Positions 35,294 through 46,536 of a stretch of DNA of 64,000 nucleotides are shown piece after piece (position 1 is the stretch's first letter; each line of letters begins with the position of its first letter). Under the pieces are notes generated by a model. That model did no database searches. It saw only the letters and a program-made list of their open reading frames with translations, and was not told the DNA's origin. The stretch covers positions 62,001 through 126,000 of the forward strand of contig RXJD01000010.1 in assembly GCA_003987775.1 (NCBI GenBank). Direction: 5' to 3'. A program made the translations under genes and the position numbers. Source of the stretch: Mycobacterium sp. (GTDB lineage: Bacteria; Actinomycetota; Actinomycetes; Mycobacteriales; Mycobacteriaceae).

Positions 35294-35602
35294 CTAGTTC
35301 GGCGCGCCCATATCCATGTCGTAAACCCGGGCGTGCAGCACCACCCGGTTGCGCAGTGCCGCACGCACCGCGCGGTGCAGGCCGTCCTCCAGGTAGACGA
35401 TGCCGCGCCACTTCACCGCATGCGGGAAAAGGTCCCCGTAGAAAGTGGAGTCCTCCGACAACAGGCGGTCCAGCGCCAGCACGGTCGTGGTGGTGACGAG
35501 TTCGTCGAGGCGGATCTGCTGCGGTGGAATCTGCGACCAGTCTTTATAGGACAGACCGTGTTCGGGATACGGCTTGCCGTCGCGCACTCCCTTGAAAATC
35601 AT
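35294..35602 (-). CDS. Conserved hypothetical protein, Rv2375-like
   Basis: The product has 102 residues and no signal peptide or membrane helix. It has a conserved core PPQQIRLDELVTTTTVLALD, then EDSTFYGDLFPHAVKW, and ends LHARVYDMD. It resembles Rv2375 of M. tuberculosis, which sits in the same place, divergent from hrcA. The function is unknown. The ATG at 35602 opens the frame. Confidence 0.85.
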   Translation of the reverse strand: MIFKGVRDGKPYPEHGLSYKDWSQIPPQQIRLDELVTTTTVLALDRLLSEDSTFYGDLFPHAVKWRGIVYLEDGLHRAVRAALRNRVVLHARVYDMDMGAPN

Positions 35603-35765
35603 CGCTAGTCGCTTTCGCCTGGGTTACGCGTGCTTCTCGACCGGACCACCTGGAAAGGCTATCTGCCGCACCGAACAGGTGCGGCGTCAGCCACGGATCA
35701 GCCTTTGGCAGGTCAGATCCGGTTGAGACCGTAAAATGAACGCGGCCGGCTAGAGATGGGGGTGA

Positions 35766-36803
<1,038 letters not shown>

Positions 36804-36874
36804 GCGCGTACCCGGGACAAAAATTTTGGATGGCCGCCTGACTGGCGGTCACAACCAGCCTAGAAAGGCGAATC

Positions 36875-38026
36875 GTGGCACGCGATTACTACGGGCTACT
36901 CGGCGTCAGCAAGGGCGCCAACGACGCGGAGATCAAACGCGCCTACCGCAAGCTCGCGCGCGAACTGCACCCTGACGTCAATCCCGACGAGGAGGCGCAG
37001 GCGCGATTCAAAGACATCAGCGTCGCCTACGAGGTGCTCAGCGATCCGGAGAAGCGCCGCATCGTCGACCTCGGCGGCGACCCGATGGAGAACGCCGCTG
37101 CCGGCGGGGGCGGGTTCGGCGGCTTCGGCGGTCTCGGTGACGTCTTCGAGGCGTTCTTCGGCGGTGGCGCGGGGTTCGGCGGCGGTGGGGGCCGCGGTCC
37201 GATCGGCCGGGTGCGGCCGGGTTCGGACTCGCTGCTGCGGATGCGGCTCGACCTCGAGGAGTGCGCGACCGGGGTCACCAAGCAGGTCACCGTCGACACC
37301 GCGGTGTTGTGCGACCGATGCCAGGGCAAGGGCACCAACGGCGATTCCGCGCCCGTGCCCTGCGACACCTGTGCCGGTCGCGGCGAGGTGCAGACCGTGC
37401 AGCGTTCGCTGTTGGGTCAGATGCTGACGTCGCGGCCGTGCCCCACGTGCCGCGGGGTGGGGGTGGTGATTCCCGACCCGTGCTACCAGTGCATGGGCGA
37501 CGGTAGGGTGCGTGCCCGCCGCGACATCACCGTCAAGATCCCGGCCGGCGTCGCCGAGGGGATGCGGGTCCGGCTCGCCGCCCAGGGTGAAGTCGGTCCC
37601 GGCGGTGGACCGGCCGGCGACCTCTACGTCGAGGTGCACGAGCAGGCCCACGACATCTTCGCCCGGGAGGGCGACAATCTGCACTGCACCGTGTCGGTGC
37701 CGATGGTCGACGCGGCGCTGGGTGTGAGCGTCAGCCTGGACGCCATCCTGGACGGCACCAGCGAGATCGTCATCCCCCCGGGCACGCAGCCGGGCGCGGT
37801 GATCACCCTGCGCGGCCGCGGGATGCCGCAACTGCGGTCCAGTACCCGCGGCGACCTGCATGTGCACGTCGAGGTGGTGGTTCCCACCCGGCTCGACCAC
37901 CACGACACCGAACTGCTGCGCGAGCTCAAGAACCGCCGCAACCGCGACGTCGCCGAGGTGCGCTCGTCACACGCCAACAACGGTGGGCTCTTCAGCCGAC
38001 TGCGCGAAACCTTCACCGGCCGCTGA
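36875..38026 (+). CDS. dnaJ2: Co-chaperone DnaJ2
   Basis: The product has 383 residues. It has a J domain with the HPD motif (near residue 33), a Gly/Phe-rich linker (residues 70-110), four zinc-binding CxxCxGxG repeats ([32 protein letters not shown]), and a C-terminal substrate-binding domain. It stimulates DnaK. The start is GTG at 36875 after GAAAGG. The order hrcA, dnaJ2, rsmE is the usual actinobacterial one. Confidence 0.97.
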   Translation: MARDYYGLLGVSKGANDAEIKRAYRKLARELHPDVNPDEEAQARFKDISVAYEVLSDPEKRRIVDLGGDPMENAAAGGGGFGGFGGLGDVFEAFFGGGAGFGGGGGRGPIGRVRPGSDSLLRMRLDLEECATGVTKQVTVDTAVLCDRCQGKGTNGDSAPVPCDTCAGRGEVQTVQRSLLGQMLTSRPCPTCRGVGVVIPDPCYQCMGDGRVRARRDITVKIPAGVAEGMRVRLAAQGEVGPGGGPAGDLYVEVHEQAHDIFAREGDNLHCTVSVPMVDAALGVSVSLDAILDGTSEIVIPPGTQPGAVITLRGRGMPQLRSSTRGDLHVHVEVVVPTRLDHHDTELLRELKNRRNRDVAEVRSSHANNGGLFSRLRETFTGR

Positions 38027-38041
38027 CCTTCCGGGGCTCCC

Positions 38042-38824
38042 ATGGTGGCCACGCTGTTCTACGTCGATGCGCTGCCGGAGGTCGGCGCGCTGGCCGTGGT
38101 GGACGGCGACGAAGGTTTTCACGCGGCCACCGTGCGCCGGATCCGGCCCGGCGAGGAGCTGGTACTCGGTGACGGCGCCGGCGCGCTGGCCCGCTGTGTG
38201 GTGGAAGACGCTGGGCGCGAGGGACTTCGGGCCCGCGTGCACGCCCGCTGGACGCTGCAGCACAACGCGCCGCCGGTGACCGTCGTGCAGGCGCTGCCGA
38301 AATCCGAGCGCTCCGAGCTGGCCGTCGAGCTGGCCACCGAAGCCGGTGCCGATGCCTTCGTGGCCTGGCGCGCGGCGCGCTGCGTCGCGAATTGGGAAGG
38401 CGCGCGGGTGCAGAAGGGCCTGCGCCGGTGGGCGGCGGTGGCACGCTCGGCGGCGCGGCAGTCCCGTCGGGCGCACATCCCGCCGGTCGAGGGGGTGCTG
38501 TCCACCAAAGAGCTGATCGTGCGCGTCGAGGCCGAGGTCGCTGCCGGCGGCACGGTGTTCGCGCTGCATGAGTCGGCAACCCACAGGATCGCCGATGTTG
38601 CTGTGGCGCAAGCGAACTCGCTGATGTTGCTGGTCGGCCCGGAGGGTGGCATCGCGCCGGAGGAAATCGCCGCGCTGACCGGCGCTGGCGCGGTGACGGT
38701 GCGGTTGGGCCCCACCGTCCTGCGCACCTCGACCGCGGCCGCGGTGGCCTTGGGCGCATTGGGCGTGCTGACAACGCGCTGGGACGCACCACCACTCGAC
38801 GGCGAAAGGAACGGTCATGAGTAG
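38042..38824 (+). CDS. rsmE: 16S rRNA m3U1498 methyltransferase RsmE
   Basis: The product has 260 residues. It has an N-terminal PUA-like part and a SPOUT methyltransferase domain with the knot motifs [14 protein letters not shown] and [13 protein letters not shown]. It methylates U1498 of 16S rRNA with S-adenosylmethionine. The gene lies 15 nt after dnaJ2, and its end overlaps the next gene by 8 bp. Confidence 0.94.
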   Translation: MVATLFYVDALPEVGALAVVDGDEGFHAATVRRIRPGEELVLGDGAGALARCVVEDAGREGLRARVHARWTLQHNAPPVTVVQALPKSERSELAVELATEAGADAFVAWRAARCVANWEGARVQKGLRRWAAVARSAARQSRRAHIPPVEGVLSTKELIVRVEAEVAAGGTVFALHESATHRIADVAVAQANSLMLLVGPEGGIAPEEIAALTGAGAVTVRLGPTVLRTSTAAAVALGALGVLTTRWDAPPLDGERNGHE

Positions 38825-39341
38825 CGCCGCACCCGATTTGAGCGTGGTCTTCGACGAGCATGTCGCCAGTGAGTTCGTCACCAGGGACGTGCAGGCGACC
38901 ATGGCCACCATGACGGCCGACCCGTTCGTCAACCACGTTCCCACCATGATGGGTGGCGTCGGCGCCGCCGCGGTGGCCGACTTCTACAGCCGGTACTTCA
39001 TCGGGCACTGGCCCGAGGACACCACCATCACGCCGGTCTCCCGTACCGTCGGCGACGACCGCGTGGTCGAAGAGATGGTCATCTCGTTCACCCACGACAT
39101 CCCGATGCCGACGTTCCTGCCGGGGGTGCCGCCGACCGGTCGCCCGGTGCTGCTCCCGCTGGTCGTGGTGATGGGCTTCGAGGGACCGCGCGTGGCATAC
39201 GAGCGGATCTACTGGGATCAAGCCTCGCTGCTGGTGCAGGTCGGCGTGCTGGATCCGGCGTCGCTGCCGGTCACCGGAGCCGCCCAGGCGCACAAGGTGC
39301 TCGACAAAGATCTGCCGTCGAACACCCTGCTAGCCCGCTGA
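38817..39341 (+). CDS. NTF2/SnoaL-like protein
   Basis: The product has 174 residues with a single NTF2-like fold: helices around [20 protein letters not shown], the sheet [12 protein letters not shown], and [23 protein letters not shown]. Members include polyketide cyclases and many uncharacterised proteins; no catalytic residue can be assigned. It overlaps the end of rsmE by 8 bp, so it is in the same operon. Its end overlaps the convergent gene by 12 bp. Confidence 0.75.
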   Translation: MSSAAPDLSVVFDEHVASEFVTRDVQATMATMTADPFVNHVPTMMGGVGAAAVADFYSRYFIGHWPEDTTITPVSRTVGDDRVVEEMVISFTHDIPMPTFLPGVPPTGRPVLLPLVVVMGFEGPRVAYERIYWDQASLLVQVGVLDPASLPVTGAAQAHKVLDKDLPSNTLLAR

Positions 39342-39956
39342 CACGCGTTCGCTCAATGCGTCGACGCCGTCGCCGCTCAGCCGGTCCAGCGCCCACGGCC
39401 GCCCGGCAAGCGCCGACGCCAAATGCGCGGCGGTGCCGCTGACGGTCCGCCCGCCCTCGCCGTGGGTCCAATCCGCATCGGCCGCCCGCAGCGTCAGACC
39501 CCGGGCCCGTGCGGCCGCCGGTACAAACGGATTGGGCACCCGCACCTGAGTGTCGAGCACGGCAACCAGCGTCGGGAGCGGAATGCCTGGTTGCCTGCCC
39601 AGCGCGAGAACGATATCGAGTTCGTGGATGACGTGGTCTCCCAACAATAGTCGTCGGGGAAACACCCGCCCGATACCGCGAGGCTGGTGGATCAAGGCCA
39701 GGTACTCGTCGATCAATTCGGCAGGACTGCGCCGCTGCGCGACGCCGGCGGCCAGCGCGGCGTTGGCGCTGTCGAAAGATCCTCGTTGGCTTGCCATTCC
39801 GACAGCGAGTTCTCGCAACGACGCCCGGTAGCCGACGACCAGGTGTGCCAGCACCTCATGGTTGCTCCATTCGGTGCACAGGCTCGGCAGCGGCCATTCT
39901 GCGTCAGACAGGCTGCGGGCGACACCGACAAACCGAATATCGTTGCGGATTAACAT
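39330..39956 (-). CDS. Maleylpyruvate isomerase/DinB-like family protein
   Basis: The product has 208 residues. It has the DinB-like helical bundle with metal-binding His (EWSNHEVLAHLVVGY, then LGDHVIHELDIVLALG) and the C-terminal part common to actinobacterial TIGR03083-type proteins. Family members are mycothiol-dependent isomerases or S-transferases; the substrate here is unknown. The ATG at 39956 follows the hydrolase stop by one base, so the two minus-strand genes form an operon. Confidence 0.75.
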   Translation of the reverse strand: MLIRNDIRFVGVARSLSDAEWPLPSLCTEWSNHEVLAHLVVGYRASLRELAVGMASQRGSFDSANAALAAGVAQRRSPAELIDEYLALIHQPRGIGRVFPRRLLLGDHVIHELDIVLALGRQPGIPLPTLVAVLDTQVRVPNPFVPAAARARGLTLRAADADWTHGEGGRTVSGTAAHLASALAGRPWALDRLSGDGVDALSERVSAG

Positions 39957-39957
39957 G

Positions 39958-40842
39958 TCACGCGACACAGAGGTGCTCCTGGAGAAACGCCGTCTGGTCG
40001 GTGAGAAGCTGGCTGAGCAGCGGTGGATGGTAGATCTGGAAATGGTCGCCGTCGTAGTGCCGCGCGATGCCACGCGGCGCCCGTCGGGCCACCTCCTGGG
40101 CATGACGCGGATCCATCAACGTCTCCCGCTGGGAGACGCACACCAACAGCGGCGCCCCGATGCGGCGCGCCCCACGCTTGGCGCTGGTGACGGCGATTCC
40201 GACGACGCAGGACGCCGCGATGCGGTTGTCGAACGATCCGCCGGGATCGACGGTGGAGTTCCAGCCGTCCTCGGCTCCGGCAACGGTGACGGCGGCGATG
40301 CTGCCTGGTGGGCCGACGATCGGGACATACCGGCGCCGGCGTCCCAGCGCGCCCCGCGCGGCGTCTGCCACGACCGCCGGACCGATTCGCAGCGTCGACG
40401 CGAGACCCAGCCGCCGTAGCGTCGCCGGCCCGTCGACGATCGGGCACTGCACCACCACGGCGGCGATGTCGTCGCGTTCGGCGGCTACCCGCAGGACGTG
40501 CATCGCTCCCAAACTCGTACCCCACAGCGCAACCCGGTCCGCATCAATGTCAGGCAGCGCCCGGACGAACTCGATCGCAGAGATGAGGTCCTCGCGGTGA
40601 CGGCGCAGGCTGAGCCTTTGTCGCGGAGTGCCGTCCGAGGCTCCCAGGCAGCGGTAGTCGAAGGCCAGGGTGGCCAGCCCCGCGTCGGCGAAATGCCGCT
40701 CGTAGCGGGATAGCGCCATGGTGTGGTTGGCGCCCAGTCCGTGTGCCAGGACGACCGCTGGGTGCGGACCAGGACCGGGCGGGCGGGTGAGCCACGCGGC
40801 GCAACGGGTGCCATGGGACTGGAACTCGGTGGTGAGGTGCAT
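39958..40842 (-). CDS. Alpha/beta hydrolase
   Basis: The product has about 294 residues. It shows the HGLGAN oxyanion motif near residue 33, the nucleophile elbow GTSLGA near residue 112, and a late His in YDGDHFQIYH. It is a serine hydrolase, perhaps an esterase or dienelactone-hydrolase relative. GGAGG at 40847-40851 favours the ATG at 40842 over 40845. It is divergent from a TetR gene, with a repeated palindromic operator between them, so that regulator probably represses it. Confidence 0.82.
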   Translation of the reverse strand: MHLTTEFQSHGTRCAAWLTRPPGPGPHPAVVLAHGLGANHTMALSRYERHFADAGLATLAFDYRCLGASDGTPRQRLSLRRHREDLISAIEFVRALPDIDADRVALWGTSLGAMHVLRVAAERDDIAAVVVQCPIVDGPATLRRLGLASTLRIGPAVVADAARGALGRRRRYVPIVGPPGSIAAVTVAGAEDGWNSTVDPGGSFDNRIAASCVVGIAVTSAKRGARRIGAPLLVCVSQRETLMDPRHAQEVARRAPRGIARHYDGDHFQIYHPPLLSQLLTDQTAFLQEHLCVA

Positions 40843-40853
40843 CATTCCTCCAA

Positions 40854-40896
40854 TACGTACGATGTACGTGTTGTATCGTACGTACGATGTACGTGT
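40854..40896. promoter_or_regulatory. Tandem palindromic operator between hydrolase and TetR genes
   Basis: An 18-bp sequence, TACGTACGATGTACGTGT, occurs twice (40854-40871 and 40879-40896), a 25-bp period. Each copy holds a palindrome, ACGTAC-GAT-GTACGT, and a third perfect one, TCGTACGTACGA, spans the junction. The array fills most of the 70-bp divergent gap, which fits cooperative TetR dimers covering both promoters. Confidence 0.85.
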
Positions 40897-40912
40897 CAAC
40901 GGGGAGGGCTAG

Positions 40913-41572
40913 ATGGCGCGGGCGCGCTTTACGGTTGCCGACATCGCCTCGGCCGCATTGCAGATCGTCGATCGGGACGGCCTGGGCGGGCTGAGCATGC
41001 GGTCGCTGGCAACCGTCCTCGAAACCGGCCCCATGACGCTGTACAACTACGTCAGGGACCGCGCTGAGCTGGAGGAGCTGGTCGCCGAGGCGGTGATCAG
41101 CGAGGTCAGGGTTCCGGCGCCCACCGACGATTGGTGTGCAGACGTCCGGGCGATCGCCGTGGCGATGTGGCAGACGATGCGGCGGCACCCCAATGCCGTC
41201 CCGCTGGTGCTCACCCGCCGCACCGTGTCGCCGTCGAGTTATGTGGCAGCAGACCGGCTGATCGGCGCACTCAAGCGAGCAGGACTCGCCGACGAGGATC
41301 TGCTGGCGAGCTTTCGGGCAGTGCTGGGACTGGTCATGGGAAGTGCCCAAGCGGAATTGGCGGGTCCGCTGGCCGGCGATGGACGAGACCGGGAGAATAC
41401 CGCGGTGGCGGCGCGCATCGGCGGTCTGGCCGGTGCCGAACACCCGCACATCGCTGCCTTGGCGCAGGTCAGCCAGCAATCGACGGCCACGGCCGATTTT
41501 GAACGGGGCGTTGGCATCGTGTTGGCGGGCATCAAATCGCTGGGAAGCGGTCACCCGACGGCGGTAGACTGA
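40913..41572 (+). CDS. TetR-family regulator
   Basis: The product has 219 residues. The N-terminal helix-turn-helix (FTVADIASAALQIV, then LSMRSLATVLETGPMTLYNYV) is a clear TetR domain; the C-terminal part (residues 70-215) is the ligand-binding helical bundle, similar to the TetR_C-type of actinobacteria. The ATG at 40913 has GGGGAGGG upstream. It probably represses itself and the divergent hydrolase operon from the repeat operator. The ligand is unknown. Confidence 0.88.
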   Translation: MARARFTVADIASAALQIVDRDGLGGLSMRSLATVLETGPMTLYNYVRDRAELEELVAEAVISEVRVPAPTDDWCADVRAIAVAMWQTMRRHPNAVPLVLTRRTVSPSSYVAADRLIGALKRAGLADEDLLASFRAVLGLVMGSAQAELAGPLAGDGRDRENTAVAARIGGLAGAEHPHIAALAQVSQQSTATADFERGVGIVLAGIKSLGSGHPTAVD

Positions 41573-41625
41573 GCCGGTCGTTCCCACCAAGCCCTATACG
41601 CCAGAAAGCAGGCAGCAGAAACCAC

Positions 41626-42684
41626 GTGACGCCCCGCGAGACCCGCGCCGCTGATGCTGGTGTAGCCAGGCAGGCAGACGCCCAAGTTCGCAGCAGCATC
41701 GATATTCCGCCCGACCTCGTCGTGGGCCTGCTCGGTAGGGCCGACGAGAATTTGCGGGCCCTGGAACGGTCGCTGAAGTCCACCCTGCATGTACGCGGCA
41801 ACGCGGTCAGCATGTCCGGCGAGCCGGCCGATGTCGCGCTGGCGGAACGGGCCGTCTCGGAACTGGTGGCGATCGTGTCCCGGGGCCAGGCGCTGACCCC
41901 GGAGGTGGTGCGGCACAGCGTGGCCATGCTCGTCGGCACCGGAAACGAGTCGCCGGCCGAGGTGCTCACCCTCGACATCCTGTCCCGCCGCGGAAAGACG
42001 ATCCGGCCTAAGACCCTCAATCAGAAGCGCTATGTCGATGCGATCGACGCCAACACCATCGTCTTCGGGATCGGCCCGGCCGGTACCGGCAAGACCTACC
42101 TGGCCATGGCCAAGGCCGTGCACGCGCTGCAGACCAAGCAGGTCACCCGCATCATCCTGACCCGCCCCGCGGTGGAAGCCGGTGAGCGCCTCGGCTTTCT
42201 GCCGGGCACTCTGAGCGAGAAGATCGACCCCTATCTGCGGCCGTTGTATGACGCGCTCTACGACATGATGGACCCCGAACTGATCCCGAAGCTGATGTCG
42301 TCCGGGGTCATCGAGGTGGCGCCGCTGGCGTACATGCGTGGCCGCTCGCTGAATGACGCGTTCATCGTGCTCGACGAGGCGCAGAACACCACCGCCGAAC
42401 AGATGAAGATGTTCCTCACCCGGCTGGGCTTCGGCTCGAAGATGGTGATCACCGGCGACGTCACGCAGATCGATCTGCCCGGCGGCGCCCAGTCGGGCCT
42501 GCGGGCGGCGGTCGACATCCTCGACGACATCGAGGACATCGAGATCGCCGAGCTGACCAGCCAGGACGTCGTCCGTCACCGCCTGGTGTCGGAGATCGTC
42601 GACGCCTACGCGCGGTACGAGGAGCCGGCCTCCGGCCTGAACCGGGCGGCTCGGCGGGCATCCGGCATTCGCAATCGTCGATGA
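41626..42684 (+). CDS. phoH: PhoH-like ATPase
   Basis: The product has 352 residues. An N-terminal KH-like region is followed by an ATPase with Walker A GPAGTGKT (near residue 150), [16 protein letters not shown], and Walker B LDEAQNTT. It corresponds to PhoH1 (Rv2368c); the family is linked to RNA handling. It begins at GTG 41626. ybeY follows within 20 bp, the standard pairing. Confidence 0.94.
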   Translation: MTPRETRAADAGVARQADAQVRSSIDIPPDLVVGLLGRADENLRALERSLKSTLHVRGNAVSMSGEPADVALAERAVSELVAIVSRGQALTPEVVRHSVAMLVGTGNESPAEVLTLDILSRRGKTIRPKTLNQKRYVDAIDANTIVFGIGPAGTGKTYLAMAKAVHALQTKQVTRIILTRPAVEAGERLGFLPGTLSEKIDPYLRPLYDALYDMMDPELIPKLMSSGVIEVAPLAYMRGRSLNDAFIVLDEAQNTTAEQMKMFLTRLGFGSKMVITGDVTQIDLPGGAQSGLRAAVDILDDIEDIEIAELTSQDVVRHRLVSEIVDAYARYEEPASGLNRAARRASGIRNRR

Positions 42685-42703
42685 TGTGTTGCGTGAGCGT
42701 CTT

Positions 42704-43240
42704 ATGAGTATCGAGGTATCGAACGAGTCGGGCATCGACGTCTCCGAAACCGAACTGGTCAGCGTGGCGAAGTTCGTCATCAACCGGATGGACGTCAACC
42801 CGGCCGCCGAGCTGTCCATGGTGCTGCTGGACACCGCGGCCATGGCCGATCTGCACATGCGCTGGATGGACCTGCCCGGGCCGACGGACGTGATGAGCTT
42901 CCCCATGGACGAGCTCGAGCCGGGGGGACGCCCCGACGCGCCCGAGCCCGGCCCGGCCATGCTGGGTGACATCGTGCTGTGCCCGGAATTCGCCGCCGAA
43001 CAGGCCGCCGCGGCGGGCCACAGCCTCGGACACGAACTGGCGTTGCTGACCATCCACGGCGTGCTGCATCTGCTCGGCTACGACCACGGCGAACCCGACG
43101 AAGAGCGGGAGATGTTCGCCCTGCAGGACCGGCTGCTCGAGGAATGGGTGGCCGATCAGGTCGAGGCCTATCGCAACGACCGGCAGAACGAACGGGACCG
43201 CCGGCTGTTGGACAAGTCAAGGTTCTTCGACCAGCCGTGA
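42704..43240 (+). CDS. ybeY: Endoribonuclease YbeY
   Basis: The product has 178 residues. The zinc-binding motif [11 protein letters not shown] (HxxxHxxGYDH) is intact, and [10 protein letters not shown] begins at ATG 42704. YbeY takes part in 16S rRNA 3'-end maturation and ribosome quality control. The stop overlaps the GTG of the next gene (GTGA), so the two are coupled. Confidence 0.95.
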   Translation: MSIEVSNESGIDVSETELVSVAKFVINRMDVNPAAELSMVLLDTAAMADLHMRWMDLPGPTDVMSFPMDELEPGGRPDAPEPGPAMLGDIVLCPEFAAEQAAAAGHSLGHELALLTIHGVLHLLGYDHGEPDEEREMFALQDRLLEEWVADQVEAYRNDRQNERDRRLLDKSRFFDQP

Positions 43241-44523
43241 CCAGCTTTTATCAGCTGCTCGGCGTGATCGTGCTGATCGGTCTGGGCGGAATGTTCGCTG
43301 CGCTGGATGCGGCCGTCAACACGGTGTCGCTGGCCCGGGTGCACGAGTTGGTGCGCGACGAGCGGCCCGGCGCGCGGTCGCTGCTCAAGGTGATGGCCGA
43401 CCGGCCGCGCTACATCAACCTGGTCGTGCTGCTCCGGATCGTCTGCGAGATCACCGCGACCGCACTGCTCGCGGTGTATTTCCAGCAGCACTTCAGCGTG
43501 GGCTGGGGTTTGTTCTGGGCCGCGGCCATCATGGTGGTGGTCAGCTTCGTCGTCATCGGCGTCGGCCCGCGCACCCTCGGCCGGCAGAATGCCTATTCCA
43601 TCTCGCTGGCGACCGCGCTTCCGCTGCAAGTGATTTCCTGGCTGCTGATGCCGATCAGCCGGGTGCTGGTGCTGCTGGGAAACGCACTCACCCCGGGTCG
43701 CGGGTTCCGCAACGGGCCGTTCGCCTCGGAGATCGAGCTGCGCGAGGTCGTCGACCTGGCCCAGCAACGCGGCGTGGTCGCCGCCGACGAACGCCGCATG
43801 ATCGAGTCGGTTTTCGAACTCGGCGACACCCCGGCACGGGAGGTGATGGTGCCGCGCACCGAGATGGTGTGGATCGAGGGTGACAAGTCGCCGAGTCAGG
43901 CGATGGCGCTGGCGGTCCGCAGCGGATACTCGCGCATCCCGGTGATCGGCGAGAACGTCGACGACATTCTCGGTGTGGTCTATTTGAAAGACCTTGTGCG
44001 GCACATCTTCTACTCGACCGACCGGGGCCGGGGGAGCACCGTGGCGCAGGTGATGCGCCCGGCGGTGTTCGTGCCGGACTCCAAGCCGCTGGACGCGCTG
44101 CTGCGGGAGATGCAGCGCGACCGGAATCACATGGCGCTGCTGGTCGACGAGTACGGGGCGATCGCCGGGCTGGTGAGTATCGAGGACGTGCTCGAGGAGA
44201 TCGTCGGCGAGATCGCCGACGAATACGACCAGGCCGAGACGGCTCCAATAGAAGAGTTGGGGGACAAGCGCTTCCGGGTCTCGGCACGGCTGCCGATCGA
44301 GGATGTAGGCGAGTTGTACGGGGTGGAGTTCGACGACGATCTCGACGTCGACACGGTGGGCGGGTTGCTGGCACTGGAACTGGGCCGCGTCCCGCTGCCC
44401 GGCGCCGAGGTAGTGTCGCACGGCCTGCGCCTGCAGGCTGAAGGCGGCCGCGACCACCGGGGCCGGGTGCGGATCGGCACCGTGCTGCTGAGCCCGGTGG
44501 AAAATGAGGAGGACATCCAGTGA
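43237..44523 (+). CDS. CorC/HlyC-type DUF21-CBS membrane protein
   Basis: The product has 428 residues. The DUF21 transmembrane part has about four helices (residues 1-140), followed by a pair of CBS domains ([32 protein letters not shown]) and a C-terminal CorC_HlyC domain ([17 protein letters not shown]). It matches Rv2366c. The family is linked to magnesium or cobalt efflux. The GTG at 43237 overlaps the ybeY stop. Confidence 0.92.
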   Translation: MTSFYQLLGVIVLIGLGGMFAALDAAVNTVSLARVHELVRDERPGARSLLKVMADRPRYINLVVLLRIVCEITATALLAVYFQQHFSVGWGLFWAAAIMVVVSFVVIGVGPRTLGRQNAYSISLATALPLQVISWLLMPISRVLVLLGNALTPGRGFRNGPFASEIELREVVDLAQQRGVVAADERRMIESVFELGDTPAREVMVPRTEMVWIEGDKSPSQAMALAVRSGYSRIPVIGENVDDILGVVYLKDLVRHIFYSTDRGRGSTVAQVMRPAVFVPDSKPLDALLREMQRDRNHMALLVDEYGAIAGLVSIEDVLEEIVGEIADEYDQAETAPIEELGDKRFRVSARLPIEDVGELYGVEFDDDLDVDTVGGLLALELGRVPLPGAEVVSHGLRLQAEGGRDHRGRVRIGTVLLSPVENEEDIQ

Positions 44524-44596
44524 CGCCGAACGTGCACCCATGGCGCGAAAGCGCGCCCGAAACCGCCGTGTGTTCACGTTCGACGAAGGCCGCGGG

Positions 44597-45496
44597 GTGA
44601 GCGAGTTCCGTTCCGGCTTCGTGTGTTTGATCGGCCGCCCCAATACCGGCAAGTCGACACTGACCAACGCGCTGGTGGGCGCGAAAGTGGCGATCACCTC
44701 GATGCGCCCGCAGACCACGCGGCACACCATCCGCGGGATCGTGCACCGCGAGAACTTCCAGATCATTCTCGTCGACACCCCCGGTCTGCACCGGCCCCGC
44801 ACGTTGCTGGGTAAGCGGCTCAACGACCTGGTCCGCGACACCTACAGCGAGGTGGACGTCATCGGGCTGTGCATACCGGCTGATGAGCAGATAGGCCCGG
44901 GCGACCGGTGGATCGTCGAGCAGATCAGCTCGGTTGCCCCGAAGACCACCGTGGTGGCCATCGTCACCAAGATCGACAAGGTTCCCAGGGACCGGGTGGC
45001 CGCGCAGTTGGTGGCGGTCAGCGAGCTGCTGCCCAACGCCGCGGAAATCGTTCCGGTGTCCGCGGTTTCGGGCGATCAGGTTGACGTGCTGATCGATGTG
45101 CTGGCCGCCGCGTTGCCGCCCGGCCCCGCGTATTACCCCGACGGTGAGCTCACCGACGAGCCCGAGGAGGTGCTGATGGCCGAGCTGATCCGCGAGGCCG
45201 CACTCGAGGGTGTGCGCGACGAGCTGCCACATTCGCTGGCGGTGGTGATCGAGGAAGTGGAGCCACGCGAGGACCGGGACGACCTGATCGACGTGCACGC
45301 GGTGCTCTACGTGGAGCGCGACAGCCAGAAGGGCATCGTGATCGGCAAGGGTGGCGCCCGACTGCGGGAGGTGGGCACCGCGGCCCGCACCCAGATCGAG
45401 AAACTGCTGGGCACCAAGGTTTACCTCGACCTACGGGTCAAGGTCGCCAAGAACTGGCAACGCGATCCGAAACAGCTTGGCCGCCTAGGGTTTTAG
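44597..45496 (+). CDS. era: GTPase Era
   Basis: The product has 299 residues. It has the GTPase motifs GRPNTGKS, DTPG and TKID, and a C-terminal KH domain (KGIVIGKGGARLREVG) that binds the 16S rRNA 3' end. GTG at 44597 (VSEFRSGF) matches the known Era N-terminus; an upstream in-frame ATG at 44504 would overlap the CBS gene. The small gene that separates the CBS protein from era in M. tuberculosis (Rv2365c) is missing here. Confidence 0.95.
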   Translation: MSEFRSGFVCLIGRPNTGKSTLTNALVGAKVAITSMRPQTTRHTIRGIVHRENFQIILVDTPGLHRPRTLLGKRLNDLVRDTYSEVDVIGLCIPADEQIGPGDRWIVEQISSVAPKTTVVAIVTKIDKVPRDRVAAQLVAVSELLPNAAEIVPVSAVSGDQVDVLIDVLAAALPPGPAYYPDGELTDEPEEVLMAELIREAALEGVRDELPHSLAVVIEEVEPREDRDDLIDVHAVLYVERDSQKGIVIGKGGARLREVGTAARTQIEKLLGTKVYLDLRVKVAKNWQRDPKQLGRLGF

Positions 45497-45802
45497 ACGC
45501 CGTCTGCCGGCCACGGCCGAGCGCGGTAACCGGCCGGCGCGGGAATGCCCGCTCAGCACGTCGCCAGCCTGCAGCACATCGAAATCCAGGTTGAGCCGCA
45601 TCGGCCTGCGCACCGATTGCCGCCAGGTCAGCCGCGTGCCGTCTTGCCCTGGCACGCTCGAAACATCCTGCAGTGCAACGGTTTCGTCCTTGTAGGTGGC
45701 GGTGCCGGTGAGGCCCGCCGGTCCCTGGGTGAACACGTAGTGCACCTGCAGAGTGCCTATCGGAGTTTTGATGGTGACGTCCCAGTCGCTCTCGACGCTC
45801 AA
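45485..45802 (-). CDS. Small conserved hypothetical protein
   Basis: The product has 105 residues and probably starts at TTG 45802 (LSVESDWDVTIKTPIGTLQ), which has GGGAGG 6 nt upstream and lies 1 nt after the DJ-1 gene's stop. It is beta-rich with a basic tail (AGRRRLKP) and no signal peptide or membrane helix. Its end overlaps the end of era by 12 bp. I do not recognise the family. It looks coupled to the DJ-1/PfpI gene. Confidence 0.65.
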   Translation of the reverse strand: MSVESDWDVTIKTPIGTLQVHYVFTQGPAGLTGTATYKDETVALQDVSSVPGQDGTRLTWRQSVRRPMRLNLDFDVLQAGDVLSGHSRAGRLPRSAVAGRRRLKP

Positions 45803-45803
45803 C

Positions 45804-46460
45804 TCACACCTCCCGTGGTTCCCGGCCGGCATTGCGCCACACAACGCCTCGTCGCTCGTACTCGAAGAGCTCTTCGACGGCGTGCGCGATCCGTGGGCCG
45901 TACCACCGGTCCAGCAGATGCAGCGCCAGGTCCAGCCCGGACGTCACCCCGCCCGAGGAGACCAGGTCGCCGTCGTCGACCACGCGGGCCGCCACCGCGT
46001 TGACCCCGGCCGCGTCCAGCAAGTCCAGGCCCAGGTGATGCGTCACCGCGTGGCGGCCTTCGATCAGTCCCGTCATCGCCATGATCACCGACCCCCCGCA
46101 GACCGCGGCCATGGTGATCTCCGGATTCTGAAAAGCTCTGGCCAACAACGGATTCAACTCCGTTCCGGCGGCCCGTGCCAGCAACACCGGAATGGTTTCC
46201 ACGCCGTCGTCGGGGTCACCAGCGATCGGTCCGCTGGCGCCGGGCACCAGTACGCAACCCGCCCGATCCGGATCGAGCGCCGCGGAGGCGGGCAGGGTCA
46301 GGCCGAGGGTTCCGCTGGTGACGTTGCGGGCACCCTGCGCGGAGACCAGCGACACGGCCAGTTCGCCGCCGACGAACTCGCTGCCCGCGGCGAGCATTTC
46401 AAAGGGGCCGATGACATCCAGTGGGTCGAAGCCGTCGTAAAGCACTATTTGCGCCTGCAT
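45804..46460 (-). CDS. DJ-1/PfpI-family protein
   Basis: The product has 218 residues. The fold is shown by QIVLYDGFDPLDVIGPFEML and the nucleophile elbow AAVCGGS with its Cys near residue 120, plus HHLGLDLLDAAGV. Relatives include isonitrile hydratases and the sensory half of GlxA regulators. It is divergent from a GlxA-type regulator, with 76 bp between starts, and coupled to the small gene downstream. An enzyme controlled by that regulator is likely; the substrate is unknown. Confidence 0.85.
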   Translation of the reverse strand: MQAQIVLYDGFDPLDVIGPFEMLAAGSEFVGGELAVSLVSAQGARNVTSGTLGLTLPASAALDPDRAGCVLVPGASGPIAGDPDDGVETIPVLLARAAGTELNPLLARAFQNPEITMAAVCGGSVIMAMTGLIEGRHAVTHHLGLDLLDAAGVNAVAARVVDDGDLVSSGGVTSGLDLALHLLDRWYGPRIAHAVEELFEYERRGVVWRNAGREPREV

Positions 46461-46536
46461 TCCGGCAATGGTGCTCGGTGTCGGCGTCGCGGACCAGTGG
46501 CCAAGCAGCCATTATGCGCCGGTATATTGCCAATCC

